From the NCBI GenBank assembly GCA_025769875.1, contig JAGFNK010000384.1, positions 1-50,912 on the forward strand: DNA of 50,912 bases. The letters run 5' to 3'. Each line of letters opens with the position of its first letter. Position 1 is the first letter of the stretch. Below are positions 1-11,108 of the stretch, in pieces. The translations under genes were made by a program, and so were the position numbers. This DNA comes from Russula earlei (lineage: Eukaryota; Basidiomycota; Agaricomycetes; Russulales; Russulaceae). The notes beneath the pieces are model-generated. The model was not told where the DNA came from. It worked only from the letters and a program-made list of their open reading frames with translations, and did not search any database.

Positions 1-2697
1 ATACAGGAAGATCTGGCCAAAGGCTTCATCAAGGATGGCATCTCAGACTTCATATCTCCTGTCTTCTTTCCAAAAGAAAGATGGCACTGCCCCAAGAATG
101 GTAGTAGACTACCGCAAGCTCAACAATGCCACTGTCCCAGCTATCATGCCCTACCAAACATGGAAGAACAATTGCACCGCCTAAGGGGCAAAACCACCTT
201 TAGCAATTTGATGTCAGAGCCAGTTACAATAACATCCTGATCCATCCAGAGGACCGACACAAGGGGGCCTTCAAAACTCAATTTGGCACATTTATCCCCA
301 TGGTAATGGGCTTCGGCTTTAACTCCAACACACTGGCAGCCTTTCCATGGCGATGACCCACACTCTCAGGCCCTTTGCTCCTCAAGTATCCAGAAACACC
401 CTGCAACTACCCTAGACAACATGGGCCAATTAGACACAAGGAAGTGGAGAATAACATCTACACCGACAAATCACGAATTCCTTTATCTTCATGGAAACGG
501 CCTTCTTATTTCCTGAAAGCATCCAAGTGCGCCTTTGAACAAAGAGAGATTGATTTCTTGGGATTTAGAATCAATCAAGGAATGCTCAAAATCGACCCAA
601 TAAAGATGGACGGCCTCAAAAACTGGCTGAGACCCCCAAACAACATAAAACAGGTACAACAAATCATGGGCACCCTCAATTACCAATGACCATTCATCCG
701 AGACTTTGCGAAAATAGCTCACCCCATTTTTTCCACAATCAAGAAAAGAACCCCTTTTTCTGGACCCCAGAAGTGACCACAGCCCTAGAAACCTTGATAT
801 TGGTAGTCTGCGATGACCCTGAACTCTACACCGCCAATCCTGACCTCCCATATGAATTGGAAACTGATGCCTCACAATTTGCCATGGGAGCAATCCTATT
901 TCAGAAGGACCTGAGAGGAAAAAAGAAAAATGATTGGCAATATGTCACATGAGTTTAATGAAGCAGAAAGGAACTACCCAGTCTGGGACAGGGAATTCCT
1001 AGCCTTGATTCTTGCACTCCAACACTGGCAATACCTATTGGTCAGAACAAAACACCCCATCAAGATCTTTACCAATGATGCCAACCTTGCCCACTACCGA
1101 CTCCCCCATAAAATTAATTGAAGAATTGCAGGTTACATTTCCACACTGGCAGATTATCATTTCGAAATCCACCACAAACCCAGAACTTCTAATTGTGCAG
1201 ATGCTCTCTCACAATGACCTGACCACAATGATGGGTCAGGAGATAACCAAAACATCACAGCACTCCCTGACAAACTCTTCATTTGCACACTCCACATGGA
1301 AGATCTATACAAACAAGTGTTGAAAGAACAAAAAAGGCAACAATCAGACCTACTTATGTGGAAAACCAAACACAATCTACAAGAAGAAGATGGCGCACTG
1401 TTCAAAGACAAAAATTGGTTGTACCATACCAAGAACCCCTACTACAGAAGATTTTACACACATATCACGACAGCATTCTTGGAGGACACACAGGAAATGC
1501 CCAAACCTTGTACTTGATCCAAGAGTCCTTCTGGTGGCCCAAAATGGGTTATTTTATCCAAGACTACATTCGGGGTTGCACCACCTGTCAGGCCAACAAA
1601 TCCTCCACACACCCCACTCGTCCCCCAATTTACCTGATTCCCCCCAAATTTCAGAAACCATTTCAAACCATAGCAATTGACTGGATCATCGATCTCCCAC
1701 TGTTGGAAGGAAACAACACCATTATGACCATCACCAACCACAATTCTACCAAAGCGGCAATATTCATACCATGTTGTAAGGACATGGGAACCCTAGAAAT
1801 GGCCAAATTATTCTTACAACATGCCTTCCCTTGGACTGGGGTCCCTTCCAAAATCATTTCCAATCATGACTCTCGATTCACCTCTGATCTATTCAAAGAA
1901 GTCTCTCAGATTCTGGGGATCAATCAAAATCTAAGTACCACCTATCACTCTCAAACTGATGGACAATCTGAAAGAACCAATCAAACTCTAGAAATGTATC
2001 TCCATATCTACACTGGAGAAAACAAGAAGAATGGGTACACTGGCTCCCCATAGCTCAGTACCATTTCAATGCTCATAAATCCACAACCACCAAACGAACC
2101 CCCTATGAATCACTCATTGGCTTCAATCCACAAGGGCTTGGCATCCAACTGAAATCAAAGTTCCCAGGAATACAGGAACAACTCCAGGCCCTGAAAGACA
2201 TGCAGGAATCGGCTCAAGAAGCAATGAAAAGGGCACAAACTAGCTGGGTAAAAGAAACTAAGTTCAAGGGGTTTGAAGAAGGACAAAAGATCTGGTTGGA
2301 AGGGACTAACCTAAAAACCCCCCATCAGTTTCAGAAGTTCCACCCCAAACGGTTTGAACCTTTCATCATCACCAAGAAAATTCCCCATGTCATCTACCAA
2401 CTCCACCTTCCTTCCCAATGGAGGATCCATAACGTGTTCCATGCCCCTCTTCTTTCCCCGGTCACCAAAACAGCCAAACACGGTCCTAACTTCCCTGAAC
2501 CTCCCCCTGACCTCCTCTCTGGAGAATATGAGGTCATAACAATTACTGCCCAATGTCTCCATAGAAACCGGCTCCAATACAGAGTTTGGTGGAAGGGATA
2601 TTCTGCAGCAGAGGACACCTGGGAACCCCTCTCAAACCTTAAAAATGCCCAAGACCCCATCACTATCTTTCACCTGCAACAACCCACTAAACTCTGC
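1..2697 (+). pseudogene. Decayed Pol: RT, RNase H, integrase, chromodomain
   Basis: A Pol polyprotein remnant spread over several frames. RT pieces: the opening frame reads IQEDLAKGFIKDG, a second frame has MVVDYRKLN (about 100-125), and LKASKCAFEQREIDFLGF lies at about 516-570. The RNase H core carries ETDASQFAMGAIL (about 860-900) and NEAERNYPVWDREFLAL. Integrase (1283-2053) has the zinc-binding GGHTGN...GCTTCQANK, then a core with DWIIDLP and DGQSERTNQ. The chromodomain (about 2525-2680) shows YRVWWKGYSAAEDTWEPLSNL. The second integrase Asp is lost: the usual ISDRD is ISNHD here, both changes being CpG to CpA. The polyprotein would have copied the element's RNA into DNA and inserted it, with the chromodomain directing integration to chromatin. 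No enzyme can be made from this copy. Confidence 0.88.
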
Positions 2698-4326
2698 GTT
2701 ATGTCAACCACTAACCCTGATCCCACAGAACCTCACCACTCTGATGAAACCCTAGATGACTTGGAACATCAATTCCAAGAACTTACAATACAACAACGTA
2801 CTTTACTCCCTCGAATCAATTCACGTAATCCCCCTTCCTATTCAGTCAATGATCCCACTATCCCCAACCGTGGGCACACCATTTTTAACATAGCCACCAG
2901 GGAACAACTCTTTTCTGGAATTCTCTCCCCTGGTGACTTCTGTGGATTTCAACTACTTATGATGGACCCCTGTTTCTCTGAGTTTCATTTATCTATATGG
3001 AGAGCAGTACTTATGGATTTGGTATGGAACCACATCATATGATCAGCATCCATAAATACCCCCACTCCTTCAGAATGGTCAGCTTGGGACCACGAACATG
3101 CTACTTCAACCTACAACACTCCCATGTCTTCCCCAGCCCCTCTTCATCCCCCTTACCTATCCTTACTCCCTCCCCCACTGTTAAACAAGAACCTCTTTCA
3201 CCTGAAATTATACAACACATCATCGACCAGTGCACCTTCATTGTCCCAGATGAGGCCGAACTCCAAGACCTTGCTGCCACCCTCAACCTGCTTGCCATCC
3301 GCGAGGGGACCCCTTCGCCTACCCCGACTGAGGCGGACCCCACTCATCCTGGCCCTCCCTGGTTTGTTTATGAGCCATACACACATGTTGCCCCCTTTTA
3401 CATTAATGTTAATGGACAGAAACATCTACTACCGTACTTACGTATCGCTTTATACAATGATGAACCCATGCTTCTAGGAACTATGGGTCAAGGAGAACCC
3501 ACTTACGGAGAGAAGCTCATCACTCGACCTGTCATCTCTGCCCCCCATCCCTCTGCTACCACCTCTGACCTCCACCTCTTAATCAAGGATCACCCCTTCC
3601 ACTTCGACATTGCTCAGGCCCTGGAAAACCTCCATGACCCTGGTGCTCTTGCTGACATTTACCGCCTTCATATCAGCTCATTTCAGTTGAAGGTCTTGGA
3701 GGGCAAGTGTGCCTCTATCCAGGGGGCCTTAAGCATCCTTCAAGGACAGCTTGCTGACTGACTCCACGAGATTCAATCTCACACCAAAGAAACTGCTACC
3801 ATCTGCAGCCGCCTCTGAGCCAACAACACTTCCATCTGAGTCTGTCACCAACTCAATAATCTGATGACCAATGGAGGCCTCACTTGTGGCACCAGGCCAT
3901 ATTACTCACTAGCAGGGAGCTATGACAGAGTCAAAAAATCGAAAGAATTGTCCACTCCCCCCTCCCCTCCACTACCTACTCGTCCTCCCCTTTCCTTGAC
4001 CCCCCCTCTTGAATACCTCCCTCATGTTGTTGACCAATCTCAAAATGACACCCCCACAGGGTCACCCTCTCACTTCCCGCAGATGTTCTCAGATGATGCT
4101 AGTACCCCCAACACTCCTCTTACCCCTGCATGCATGACCAAAGCACAGCTTCACCAACTCCAGAAACGACAACATGTCTGCAAACATTGCAACACTAGAG
4201 GACACTGGAACAAGGACTGCAATAAACCTCACACCAACTGTAGTGGAAAGATGGACTGCATACTCAGGAGGACCCATCGAAGCTATAGGGGCTTCTGTCC
4301 TAGAACAACAGGACCACAGAGCGCAT
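2698..4326 (+). pseudogene. Post-chromodomain Pol extension with CCHC zinc knuckle (element 1)
   Basis: Downstream of the chromodomain, open frames continue for about 1.6 kb (through 3042, 2997-3761 and 3864-4328, in different frames). The sequence is rich in Pro and Ser, includes a leucine-rich helical-looking part near 3600-3750, and ends in a zinc knuckle at 4179-4220, CKHCNTRGHWNKDC (C-x2-C-x4-H-x4-C). Immediately after come PHTNC and further Cys residues. The intact chromovirus at 18800-26195 has the same arrangement after its chromodomain, including an x2-PH-x2-C-x5-C tail, so this is a real shared module and not read-through. A nucleic-acid-binding role is inferred from the knuckle only. 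Confidence 0.7.
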
Positions 4327-4390
4327 AGCTAGAGGTTGAAGGTGATGAACTCCATGAGTTGGGCCCCAAAACCAATTAGTTTGGAGAACT

Positions 4391-4409
4391 AAGCATGAGG
4401 GGGGCATGA
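4391..4409 (+). other. Polypurine tract of element 1
   Basis: A purine-rich run with six G's (GCATGAGGGGGG) ends just before the 3' LTR, where plus-strand DNA synthesis is primed in LTR retrotransposons. It resembles the AAGGGGGTGA tract before the 3' LTR at 25702. Confidence 0.7.
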
Positions 4410-5019
4410 TGTTATGAATTACCCCCCTGACGGCTTGCCTCTACCCCTTTTTTCACTATTGTTCTTTTCTATCACCCTCATCCTCTTGGTTACCATTTCA
4501 CCCCTTGATGCTGATGATCTTCTATTGTGTTTCACCTATTGTGTTTCACTTATTGTGTTTCACCTATTCTTTGAGTTCCTTTTGCTATTGGTTCACCTTT
4601 ATCTATTGTTCTACATATGGTACTGTACAGCCTCACTAGATACAGTATTTAAGCGCCTGTAGAAGCTGGGGAATGCCCCAAGCTTAGCTTTGTCCCATTT
4701 CCTGTCGCATCCCTTGCCCTGTACTCTCTCAATCACATCTTTGCTTGTGCTGGCCTACACTCTGCTTGACCTAAGCACACCTCAAGGAACCCTTGTGTTC
4801 CTCTTCCTCCTCTGCCTCTTTCTCATCATCCTCCTCTTCTGTGAAACCAGGAGATTGACTCTGTCTGTGGACTGAGTCATTGTCTGACTCAGTCTTGAGA
4901 CACTAAACCCTGGACCCAGTCTCTCTGAGCTGGACCCCACCAAAACCTTGAACCAAGTTACAGGGACTTGGCCCCACTGAACCTTGAGCTAACGCTCTTA
5001 CGGCTGCGACGCCGTAACA
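4410..5019 (+). repeat. 3' LTR of element 1 (610 bp)
   Basis: Begins TGTTA and ends TAACA, directly follows the polypurine tract, and contains a TATA-like TATTTAAG at 4646-4653. A stem-loop (4663-4685; AAGCTGGGG against CCCCAAGCTT with one bulge) lies 17-39 nt downstream, at the expected transcription start. The partner LTR is outside the window, so the ends cannot be confirmed by comparison; the next five bases (CAGTG) would be the target duplication. Confidence 0.75.
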
Positions 5020-5082
5020 CAGTGTGATTTGAGGACATGATGATATCTAAAAAATGACTAAGTCATCTTATCTTTAGATCAG

Positions 5083-6896
5083 TTGGAACACATATGCTTT
5101 GATCAACATATTGGTGTCCTCTTCCTCAAAGATATGCTGATTTTTCTGGTAAACCATGGACCACATATGCACCACAGGCATCCATTCACACCCAAGGTAG
5201 TTCACAAAACTTTGTGGGACCTGAGGATCAGTGGAGATCTCCTCCCAGATTTGCAGAAAGTCAGCCTGATCAACTGTATGTACCCATCTCTTGATCTTAT
5301 CCCACAGATCAGGAAATTTGGTTGTATTGAAGTGTGATCACATCATGTGCAACATGTGCCACTTGCAAAGCCATATCTGACTTCCCAGATAGGCAATCTT
5401 GAGGGTGGCAATCTTCACAGCATCACAATCTGTCATAATAATAGATGGCCAGATAGCCAGACTGGCATCCCTGACCCAATGGACAAAAAAGGACATTGTG
5501 TCCATTGTTCCATTGGATGCTAGCATCCAGGCAACAGGCACACCTATCCAGAAAAGGTAAGCATGCTAAATTGACATTTAGTAAATATTATGCACCATGT
5601 CCCCAATGATCCCATGTGATCATGGTAAATAATAAAAAGTCCAGATATTGAGTAATATTATGGGTTGTGTCAATACCAATGAAGCCATTCCTGAGGTGGC
5701 GGAATGCCTCCATTTAGAAAGCAGTCTGGATGCATAAAACATATGCATCCTCCTGCAGATTTGCTGAGATGGGGCACTGTGTAGCCTGTCTTTGTAAAAT
5801 ACATTTGTATTTTCATCCCTCAATCTGTCCAACCAGAGCCTGGTGGAGATGGCATGCTCTGGATGCAGCCTGATATTGTCATCTTCAATTTCCTGGGCCA
5901 TGTGGCTCACATCCTGAAGCAAGATGAATTGGTCTTGGTTGCCATTGGGTGACAAATCCTGAATATCATGTACCTTTCAATTCATTAGGTTAGCGATTAA
6001 AAATAAATTCAATGCACACTTACTATTTCCTGTGGATCAACCTTGCTTGACAATAAGGATCTAATTTTATCATGCCTATGTGTGACATTGGTGTGTAGGC
6101 AAGATTAGCAATTCTGATTTCATGGTCATGCTCACTTGCATATTGTCTGAGAATGGTAGGCACATCCACATAAAATTTGATGATGATTCAGCAATGGCAA
6201 CCCATGTTGAACCCAAACCCGAACGGATCAAAGAAGGCAAAGACCTTCATACAAGGTTCAAGATCTGCTCATAGATGTTACGTGTTAGACAGAACTTTAG
6301 TATATGTGCTTATGGTAATAGGGTTACGCATACTATGCTATCTATCACAAGATGCAGCCTTATGCTGTGTCTAGAACATTTTCACATCACACGTCACTGA
6401 GTGCATGATATAGTGGACACCTGTAGTCACCTCTTTTGGACTTAGGAACAGCCCTGGGTCATAGAGGTATAAATACCATACATGTAGACAAGTATACACA
6501 TCGCTCTACACCCCAATATCACTTGAGCATTAGCACAACCTCTAAGGTGGGTTGCTTGGCCTGTTAGCTGCGCTCTATGCTGCACAACAACCCATCTTCT
6601 TGATCTCGGATGAAACCCTTTTTTGTCCATCCCTGCCCATGCTCAGTGCTGGATGTAATCAATTCAATTGCAAGAGCCAGTTCTTGCTTCCAGTGCCATG
6701 CATTGAAATCAGCTGCTGTTGGCCATTCCATGGGGTATCCACCATGCTCCCAGTCATAATTAAAATCTCCCCTCTTTCCAGAATTGGCAATGATCTTTGA
6801 AGGGGCATGCCTGAACTTTAAACATTGTGTTGCACAAGGGGCGCTTGGGCTGGAAGTGGCAGATGGAGCAGATGGGGTGGATGACATGCCAGTCAA
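5083..6896 (-). pseudogene. Mutator-like (MULE) transposase relic
   Basis: Fragments of one minus-strand gene lie in N-to-C order from 6896 down to about 5083. The N-terminal part (6896-6564) has YPMEWPTAADFNAWHWKQE, like the FAR1/MULE DNA-binding region. A middle part (about 6180-6020) reads KFYVDVPTILRQYASEHDHE. The next (5955-5620) has RLWLDRLRDENTNVFYKDRL. The DDE core (5541-5338) has VAWMLASNGTMDT, IIMTDCD and LCKWHML. The C-terminal part (about 5335-5085) has DLWDKIKRWVHTVDQADF and MWSMVYQKNQHIFEEEDTNM. A 52-nt intron (5595-5544, GTGCAT...ATAG) joins DHWGHG to VPVAWML in frame. MULE transposases cut and paste DNA between terminal inverted repeats; I see no such repeats around this relic. 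The 63 bases between the LTR end at 5019 and this gene show nothing. Confidence 0.82.
5544..5595 (-). other. Retained 52-nt intron in the MULE transposase
   Basis: On the minus strand it starts GTGCAT and ends GGATAG, with CTAAAT inside as a branch-site candidate. Removing it restores the conserved DHWGHG-VPVAWML join. Its presence shows the copy was made from DNA, as expected for a cut-and-paste transposon. Confidence 0.6.
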
Positions 6897-7029
6897 TCAG
6901 AAACAGCATAACATTTGTTTCTGATTTGGTAGGGAAAAAGGTAAGTAGTTATGTTACTGTTAACTTGCTTATATGTGTAATTTAATGTCGTTTTCATGTG
7001 ACCTTGCACTTGCCATTTTTGGATGTCAT

Positions 7030-7600
7030 TTTGAGTGCGAAAATAAAACTGCTATATCTCAACAGTTTCTCAACAGATTGCCTTGAAACTTTGACAGTAG
7101 AACCTTATATGTTGTATCTAGGTGCAGCTAGAATATGGGAGCCTAATATTTAGTTCTTGAAATGTCGATTTTCGGGTGGTGACATGAGTGCAAAACTTTG
7201 AACTGCCATATCTCAACTGTTTCTGAACCGATTGACTTGAAACTTCGACAGTGGGATCCCATGTACTGTATCTAGGTGCAGCCCAAGAGTTGGGGTCTGA
7301 TTCTTAGTTTTTGAAGTTTCAGTTTTTGGGTGTGATCTGAGTTCGAAATTTCGATCTGCCATATCTCAACCATTTCTCAATAGATTGCCTTGAAACATGG
7401 ACAGTGGGACCTTATATACTGTATCTAAATGCAGCGAAAATATGGGAGCCTAATATTCAGTTTTTGAAGTTTCGGTTTTTGGGTGCCGAGCTGCATGCGA
7501 AATTTTGTACTGCCATGTCTCAACCATTTCTCAATGGATTGTCTTGAAACTTGGACATTGGAACCTCATGCACTGTAGCTAGATGTTTCACTCATTGGAT
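7030..7600. repeat. Four-copy ~154-bp tandem repeat
   Basis: Four diverged copies of one unit. The landmark GCYATATCTCAAC begins at 7051, 7205, 7358 and 7512 (the last as GCCATGTCTCAAC), giving spacings of 154, 153 and 154. Each unit continues with a conserved stretch around TTGAAACTTGGACAGTGGGA and a TGTATCTAGGTGCAG segment, and ends in a T-rich GTTTTTGAAGTTTCGGTTTTTGGGTG. The period is not a multiple of three and no frame is open, so it is noncoding. The bases either side (6897-7029 and 7601-7886) hold nothing I recognise. Confidence 0.8.
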
Positions 7601-7886
7601 GTTCACGTTTTGGGGTGCCAACCCCAAGCATGATAATATTACATTATCCCTACAGCTGAATCCATCCATGATATGGTATGACTATTACAACTGTACCGCA
7701 CAAGAAGGGCACACTTAAGTTCATGGGGTTGGACAAGGACTGAGAGAAGAGTGAAAGAGACAAAATTGAAATGATGACGTGAGGCATGCGTCGAGGCAGC
7801 AATAGGCATCGGCATGGGTACATGTGCGTGTAGCTTCTTCAGTGAGTCTTCGGCCTTGCGCGCATGTGGTCACATCGTCGCAAAGG

Positions 7887-8716
7887 GGGGTGTGCACGTT
7901 CTGAGGTGTTGCCATGCATTGGAACATGGGCACAGTGCAGGGAAGCAGGAGGGAGGAGTGTGCTTGCGTCGTGTGTCAAATGTGTCATCACGACATGGTG
8001 TTGCTAGGTGTCGGCCATGGTGCTGATATTGGTGCTGCTGCTGTTGTTGTTGTCATTGATCCTGGTGCTGCTGTCATGGCAGAGGCTGAGGCATGGTCGT
8101 TTGAGGCAATGGGGTGGCAAGAGGCAAGGGCATAGGCGATGGTGTTATGGAAAGGTGTGAGCATCTGAGGGGGTGACTTGCGTGTTGCTTGTGCTGTCAT
8201 CTTGTGGGCACAGCGACGAAGTCTTCGCCACTGCAGGTGATGGCAGCGCTCGTGGGTGAGGTTGTACGTATGGATGGGGATGCGGTGGAAGGGGAGGAGT
8301 GGTGCAGCGTGGTGCTTGCATCGGTGACTTCTCCTGTGGCGACATCGTGGTGGCAGTTGGTGATCTTTCTGCGGGGCGGCATCGAGGGTAATGATGGGCA
8401 ATGCTGGACATGCAGGAACCGCAGGGACGACGGGAGCGGGTGATGTGAAGGTGTGACATTTCGGCAACCGTACCCGCTGTTACAGGGCAGGGTGGGGAAC
8501 GCGGCAGTGTGGGTTTTGCCTGGAGTCGCATAGAAGCACGGCTGTGTGCGCGCATACATTGGGCAGCAGAGAGGTGATGTCGTGCCGGGCGGGAGAGCGG
8601 GTAAATGTGCGCATGCACTGAGGGGGTCCAGGGGGTATGATCCATTTGTTGTGAAGGGAAGTAGCATGTTCACATCCTCAGAAAGCGCCGAAGAGTGTCC
8701 TGCCAGTGAGAAGGGA
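7887..8716 (-). repeat. Left arm of an 830-bp inverted repeat
   Basis: This stretch is the reverse complement of 9120-9948 along its whole length. Examples: 8640-8702 pairs with about 9130-9200 (AAGTAGCATGTTCACATCC), and 7887-7960 with 9880-9948. Many differences between the arms are CpG transitions. ORFs of up to about 160 codons on both strands are Pro/Ser/His-rich or CAG-repeat-like shadows, not genes. Origin unclear: a fold-back element, or two oppositely oriented copies of an LTR or repeat. Confidence 0.8.
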
Positions 8717-8944
8717 TGAGCACGACGTGTCCACAGCGATGTCGCTCAGAGGTGCCTTGGACTCTGATGTTGAGGATGCAAGAAGTAGACCTGTCTCTTC
8801 AAAGGTCTCCCGGATTGCCATCATTTGATACAAATCATCCTGCTTTCTGTTGCGGTTGCCTCCAGGAGAGACCTGGGTGATACGGACTGGGGGTGGGATC
8901 AGCCAAAGGTATGCGCACGATCTCACCACCACTTGGATAAGCAA
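8717..8944 (-). pseudogene. Nudix hydrolase exon fragment
   Basis: The minus strand encodes PPPVRITQVSPGGNRNRKQD and then AIRETFEETGLLLASS. This matches the Nudix box G-x5-E-x7-R-E-U-x-E-E-x-G-U, with the first Glu replaced by Asp or shifted. The spacing from PGGN to the REtfEEtG helix fits the CoA- or diphosphate-hydrolysing Nudix subgroup, where a longer insert separates the two. The coding similarity stops exactly at the inverted-repeat boundary at 8716. Upstream (8945-9119) I see no matching exon, so only one exon survives. It is a gene fragment captured by, or broken by, the surrounding repeat, and cannot give an active enzyme. Confidence 0.65.
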
Positions 8945-9119
8945 TACATAGATTCAAATAGTGTGAGAATGTGCAAGTAAGCACTCCAAGTGCTAGCATG
9001 CACAAGCGAAAATCTGGAACCACAATTGTGAACACGAGACTACAGATAGGAAAACAAGAGAGAGACAAGCGATCTGACTTATTCCTACATAGGTCTCCTG
9101 GTGCTTTTCTTATAGCTTG

Positions 9120-9948
9120 TCCCTTCTCACCGGCAGGACACTCTTCGGTGCTTTCTGAGGATGTGAACATGCTACTTCCCTTCACAATGAATGGATCACG
9201 CCCCCTGGACCCCCTCGGTGCATGCGCACATTTACCTGCTCTCCCGCCTGGCATGACATCACCTCTCTGCTGCCCAACGTATGTGCGCACACAGCCGTGC
9301 TTCTACGTGACTCCAGGCAAAACCCACACTGCTGCGTTCCCCACCCTGCCCCGTAACAGTGGGTACAGTTGCTGAAATGTCACGCCTTCACATCGCCCGC
9401 TCCCGTCGTTCCTGCAGTTCCCACATGTCCAGCATCGCCCATCATTACCTCAACACCACCCCACAGAAAGATCACCAACCGCCACCATGATGTTGCCACA
9501 GGAGAAGTCACTGATGCAAGCACCACACCGCACCACTCCTCCCCTTCCACCACATCCCCATCCATACGTACAACCTCACCCACGAGCGCTGCCATCACCT
9601 GCAGTGGCGAAGACCTCGTCACCGCGCCCACAAGATGACAGCACAAGCAACACACAAGTCACCCCCTCAGATGCTCACACCTTTCCATAACACCATCACC
9701 TACGCCCTTGCCTCTCGCCACCCCATTGCCTCAAACGACCATGCCTCAGCCTCTGCCATGACAGCAGCACCAGGATCAACAACAACAACAACAGCAGCAG
9801 TACCAATATCAGCAACACAGCCGACGCCTGGCAACACCATGTTGCGACGACACATTTGACACGCAATGCAAGCACACTCCTCCCTCCTGCTTCCCCGCAC
9901 TGTGCCCGCATTCCAACGCATGGCAACACCTCAGAACGTGCACACCCC
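9120..9948 (+). repeat. Right arm of the 830-bp inverted repeat
   Basis: Inverted copy of 7887-8716. Its outer end stops at 9948, where the LTR of the minus-strand Gypsy element begins; the left arm's outward sequence (GCAAAGG, before the shared GGGGTGTGCAC) is not found here. The LTR therefore either landed at or inside this arm, or a rearrangement removed the rest. The spacer between the arms (8717-9119) is about 400 bp and holds the Nudix fragment. Confidence 0.8.
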
Positions 9949-11074
9949 TGAGGCGAGCCACCACAGGGCGCGCGAGGTTCTTGTGACCTGATCCAAGGGC
10001 AGAAAGGAGGCTGAGTGTGACCAGGAATAGAGCTGTCCCTCGGTGTGAGCGTGGGAAGCGCTGCACATGAAGGCTAGTCAAGGAATAGAGAAGAGGTTAT
10101 AGAGTGAAGAATTGATTCTTTTTCTGGGCACACAAAGAAGTGAAGAGGGGCACAGAAGACTGCAAAACTGTCCTTCAAGACTGTAGCTAACAGTCCTTAA
10201 ATACTAGGAGAAGTCAGGTAATCAAGGGAACAAGAGACATGGGACGCGAGACAAGATGAGACAAGAGTAGGCGAGTTATGACGTCGATGGAACAAGGGCC
10301 AGAACACGTACAACAATCTACGCTAAGGGAAATGAGGTTGAATGGAATCGGAGTGTAAGTAAACGAGATGGGGCGGGAATTCATAGCAGTATAGTAAACC
10401 AGTCAAGAGAGTACCAATGTCCTATCCCTCCGACTGCAAGTCCATGAGCATGGGGCGGTGCGGCAATGATGAAGGGGCGAGACACTATGGGCAGTGTGCC
10501 CTCAGGTAGAGCGATGATGATGAAGGTCGACGCGTCATAGTGGTCTGTGCGTAGATGCGAGGTGGGGGTGAGGAGAAGGATTCATAGCCTTTTGCAGAGG
10601 AGCAAGAACCCGATGAAAGGGGTTCGACAAGGGGCGAGATCATAATGACGAGGAAAAGGGAGAAGTGACACAGGTGGAGGAGACTAGTGGCAGAGGGGAT
10701 GAAATGGGAACAAAGGAGGGTGAGATATGTGCGAATGGTGATGATGTCGTGCCGTCAGTTGGTGCTTGGAGGAGCCAAGCTCCGACTCTAAGACCAACAG
10801 GGGAGGTGTTGTGCGGCGAGGCGAATGAGGTTGGAGGTGATCGAACTGAGCCGTTGTCGCTGTTCTGAGGTAGTGTGGGTGACGCGAGAGGATGATGTTG
10901 AGAGGGGATCATGAGATTGAGGGAGAAAGAGGGGAAAGGAGTAACGATAGTTCGAAAGAGTGGGACGAGGGATGAAGGACGAGAGAGAGAGAGTGAGGAC
11001 GAGAGGCATGGGAGGCGCAAGGTGCTGGTACATGTCACGTGAGTTATCGGGTCAGTGGACTCACCCACCTTACA
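9949..11074 (-). repeat. 3' LTR of element 2 (1,126 bp)
   Basis: In plus orientation it runs from TGAGGCGAG to CCTTACA (TG...CA). The first 855 bp match 18253-18799 plus 26201-26513. The inner end abuts CCTCCCGGGGGG, which on the minus strand is a purine tract GGGAGG directly before TGTAAGG. On the minus strand a TATTTAAG box (10203-10196) is followed by a hairpin GACTG-x7-CAGTC (10195-10179). The last 271 bp (10804-11074) have no second copy in the window because the other LTR is truncated. Confidence 0.85.
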
Positions 11075-11108
11075 CCTCCCGGGGGGTTAAAAATTTGACC
11101 GTCCCCGG

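Larger units (their letters stand above)
1..5019 (+). mobile_element. 5'-truncated Ty3/Gypsy chromovirus (element 1)
   Basis: The window opens inside the reverse transcriptase of a plus-strand Gypsy element. RT, RNase H, integrase and chromodomain remnants follow in canonical order, then a 3' extension with a CCHC zinc knuckle, a purine-rich tract and a 610-bp 3' LTR. Gag, protease and the 5' LTR would lie outside the window. The order RT-RNase H-IN-chromodomain places it among the chromoviruses. Many frameshifts and stops show it is an old, inactive copy, much older than the chromovirus at 18800-26195. Confidence 0.9.

Noticed and set aside
8145..8673. Overlapping Pro/His/Ser-rich ORFs of about 160 codons in the inverted repeat
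   Set aside because: Open frames on both strands and in both arms, no start context or domain; a composition effect.
9944..9948. ACCCC as a target duplication of element 2
   Set aside because: The outer end of the right LTR is deleted, so no second copy can be checked.
10804..11074. The possibility that the left LTR ends at 10803, where the match to the right copy stops
   Set aside because: There is no CA end there. The TG...CA ends and purine tract fit 9949-11074, and the right copy is better explained as truncated.
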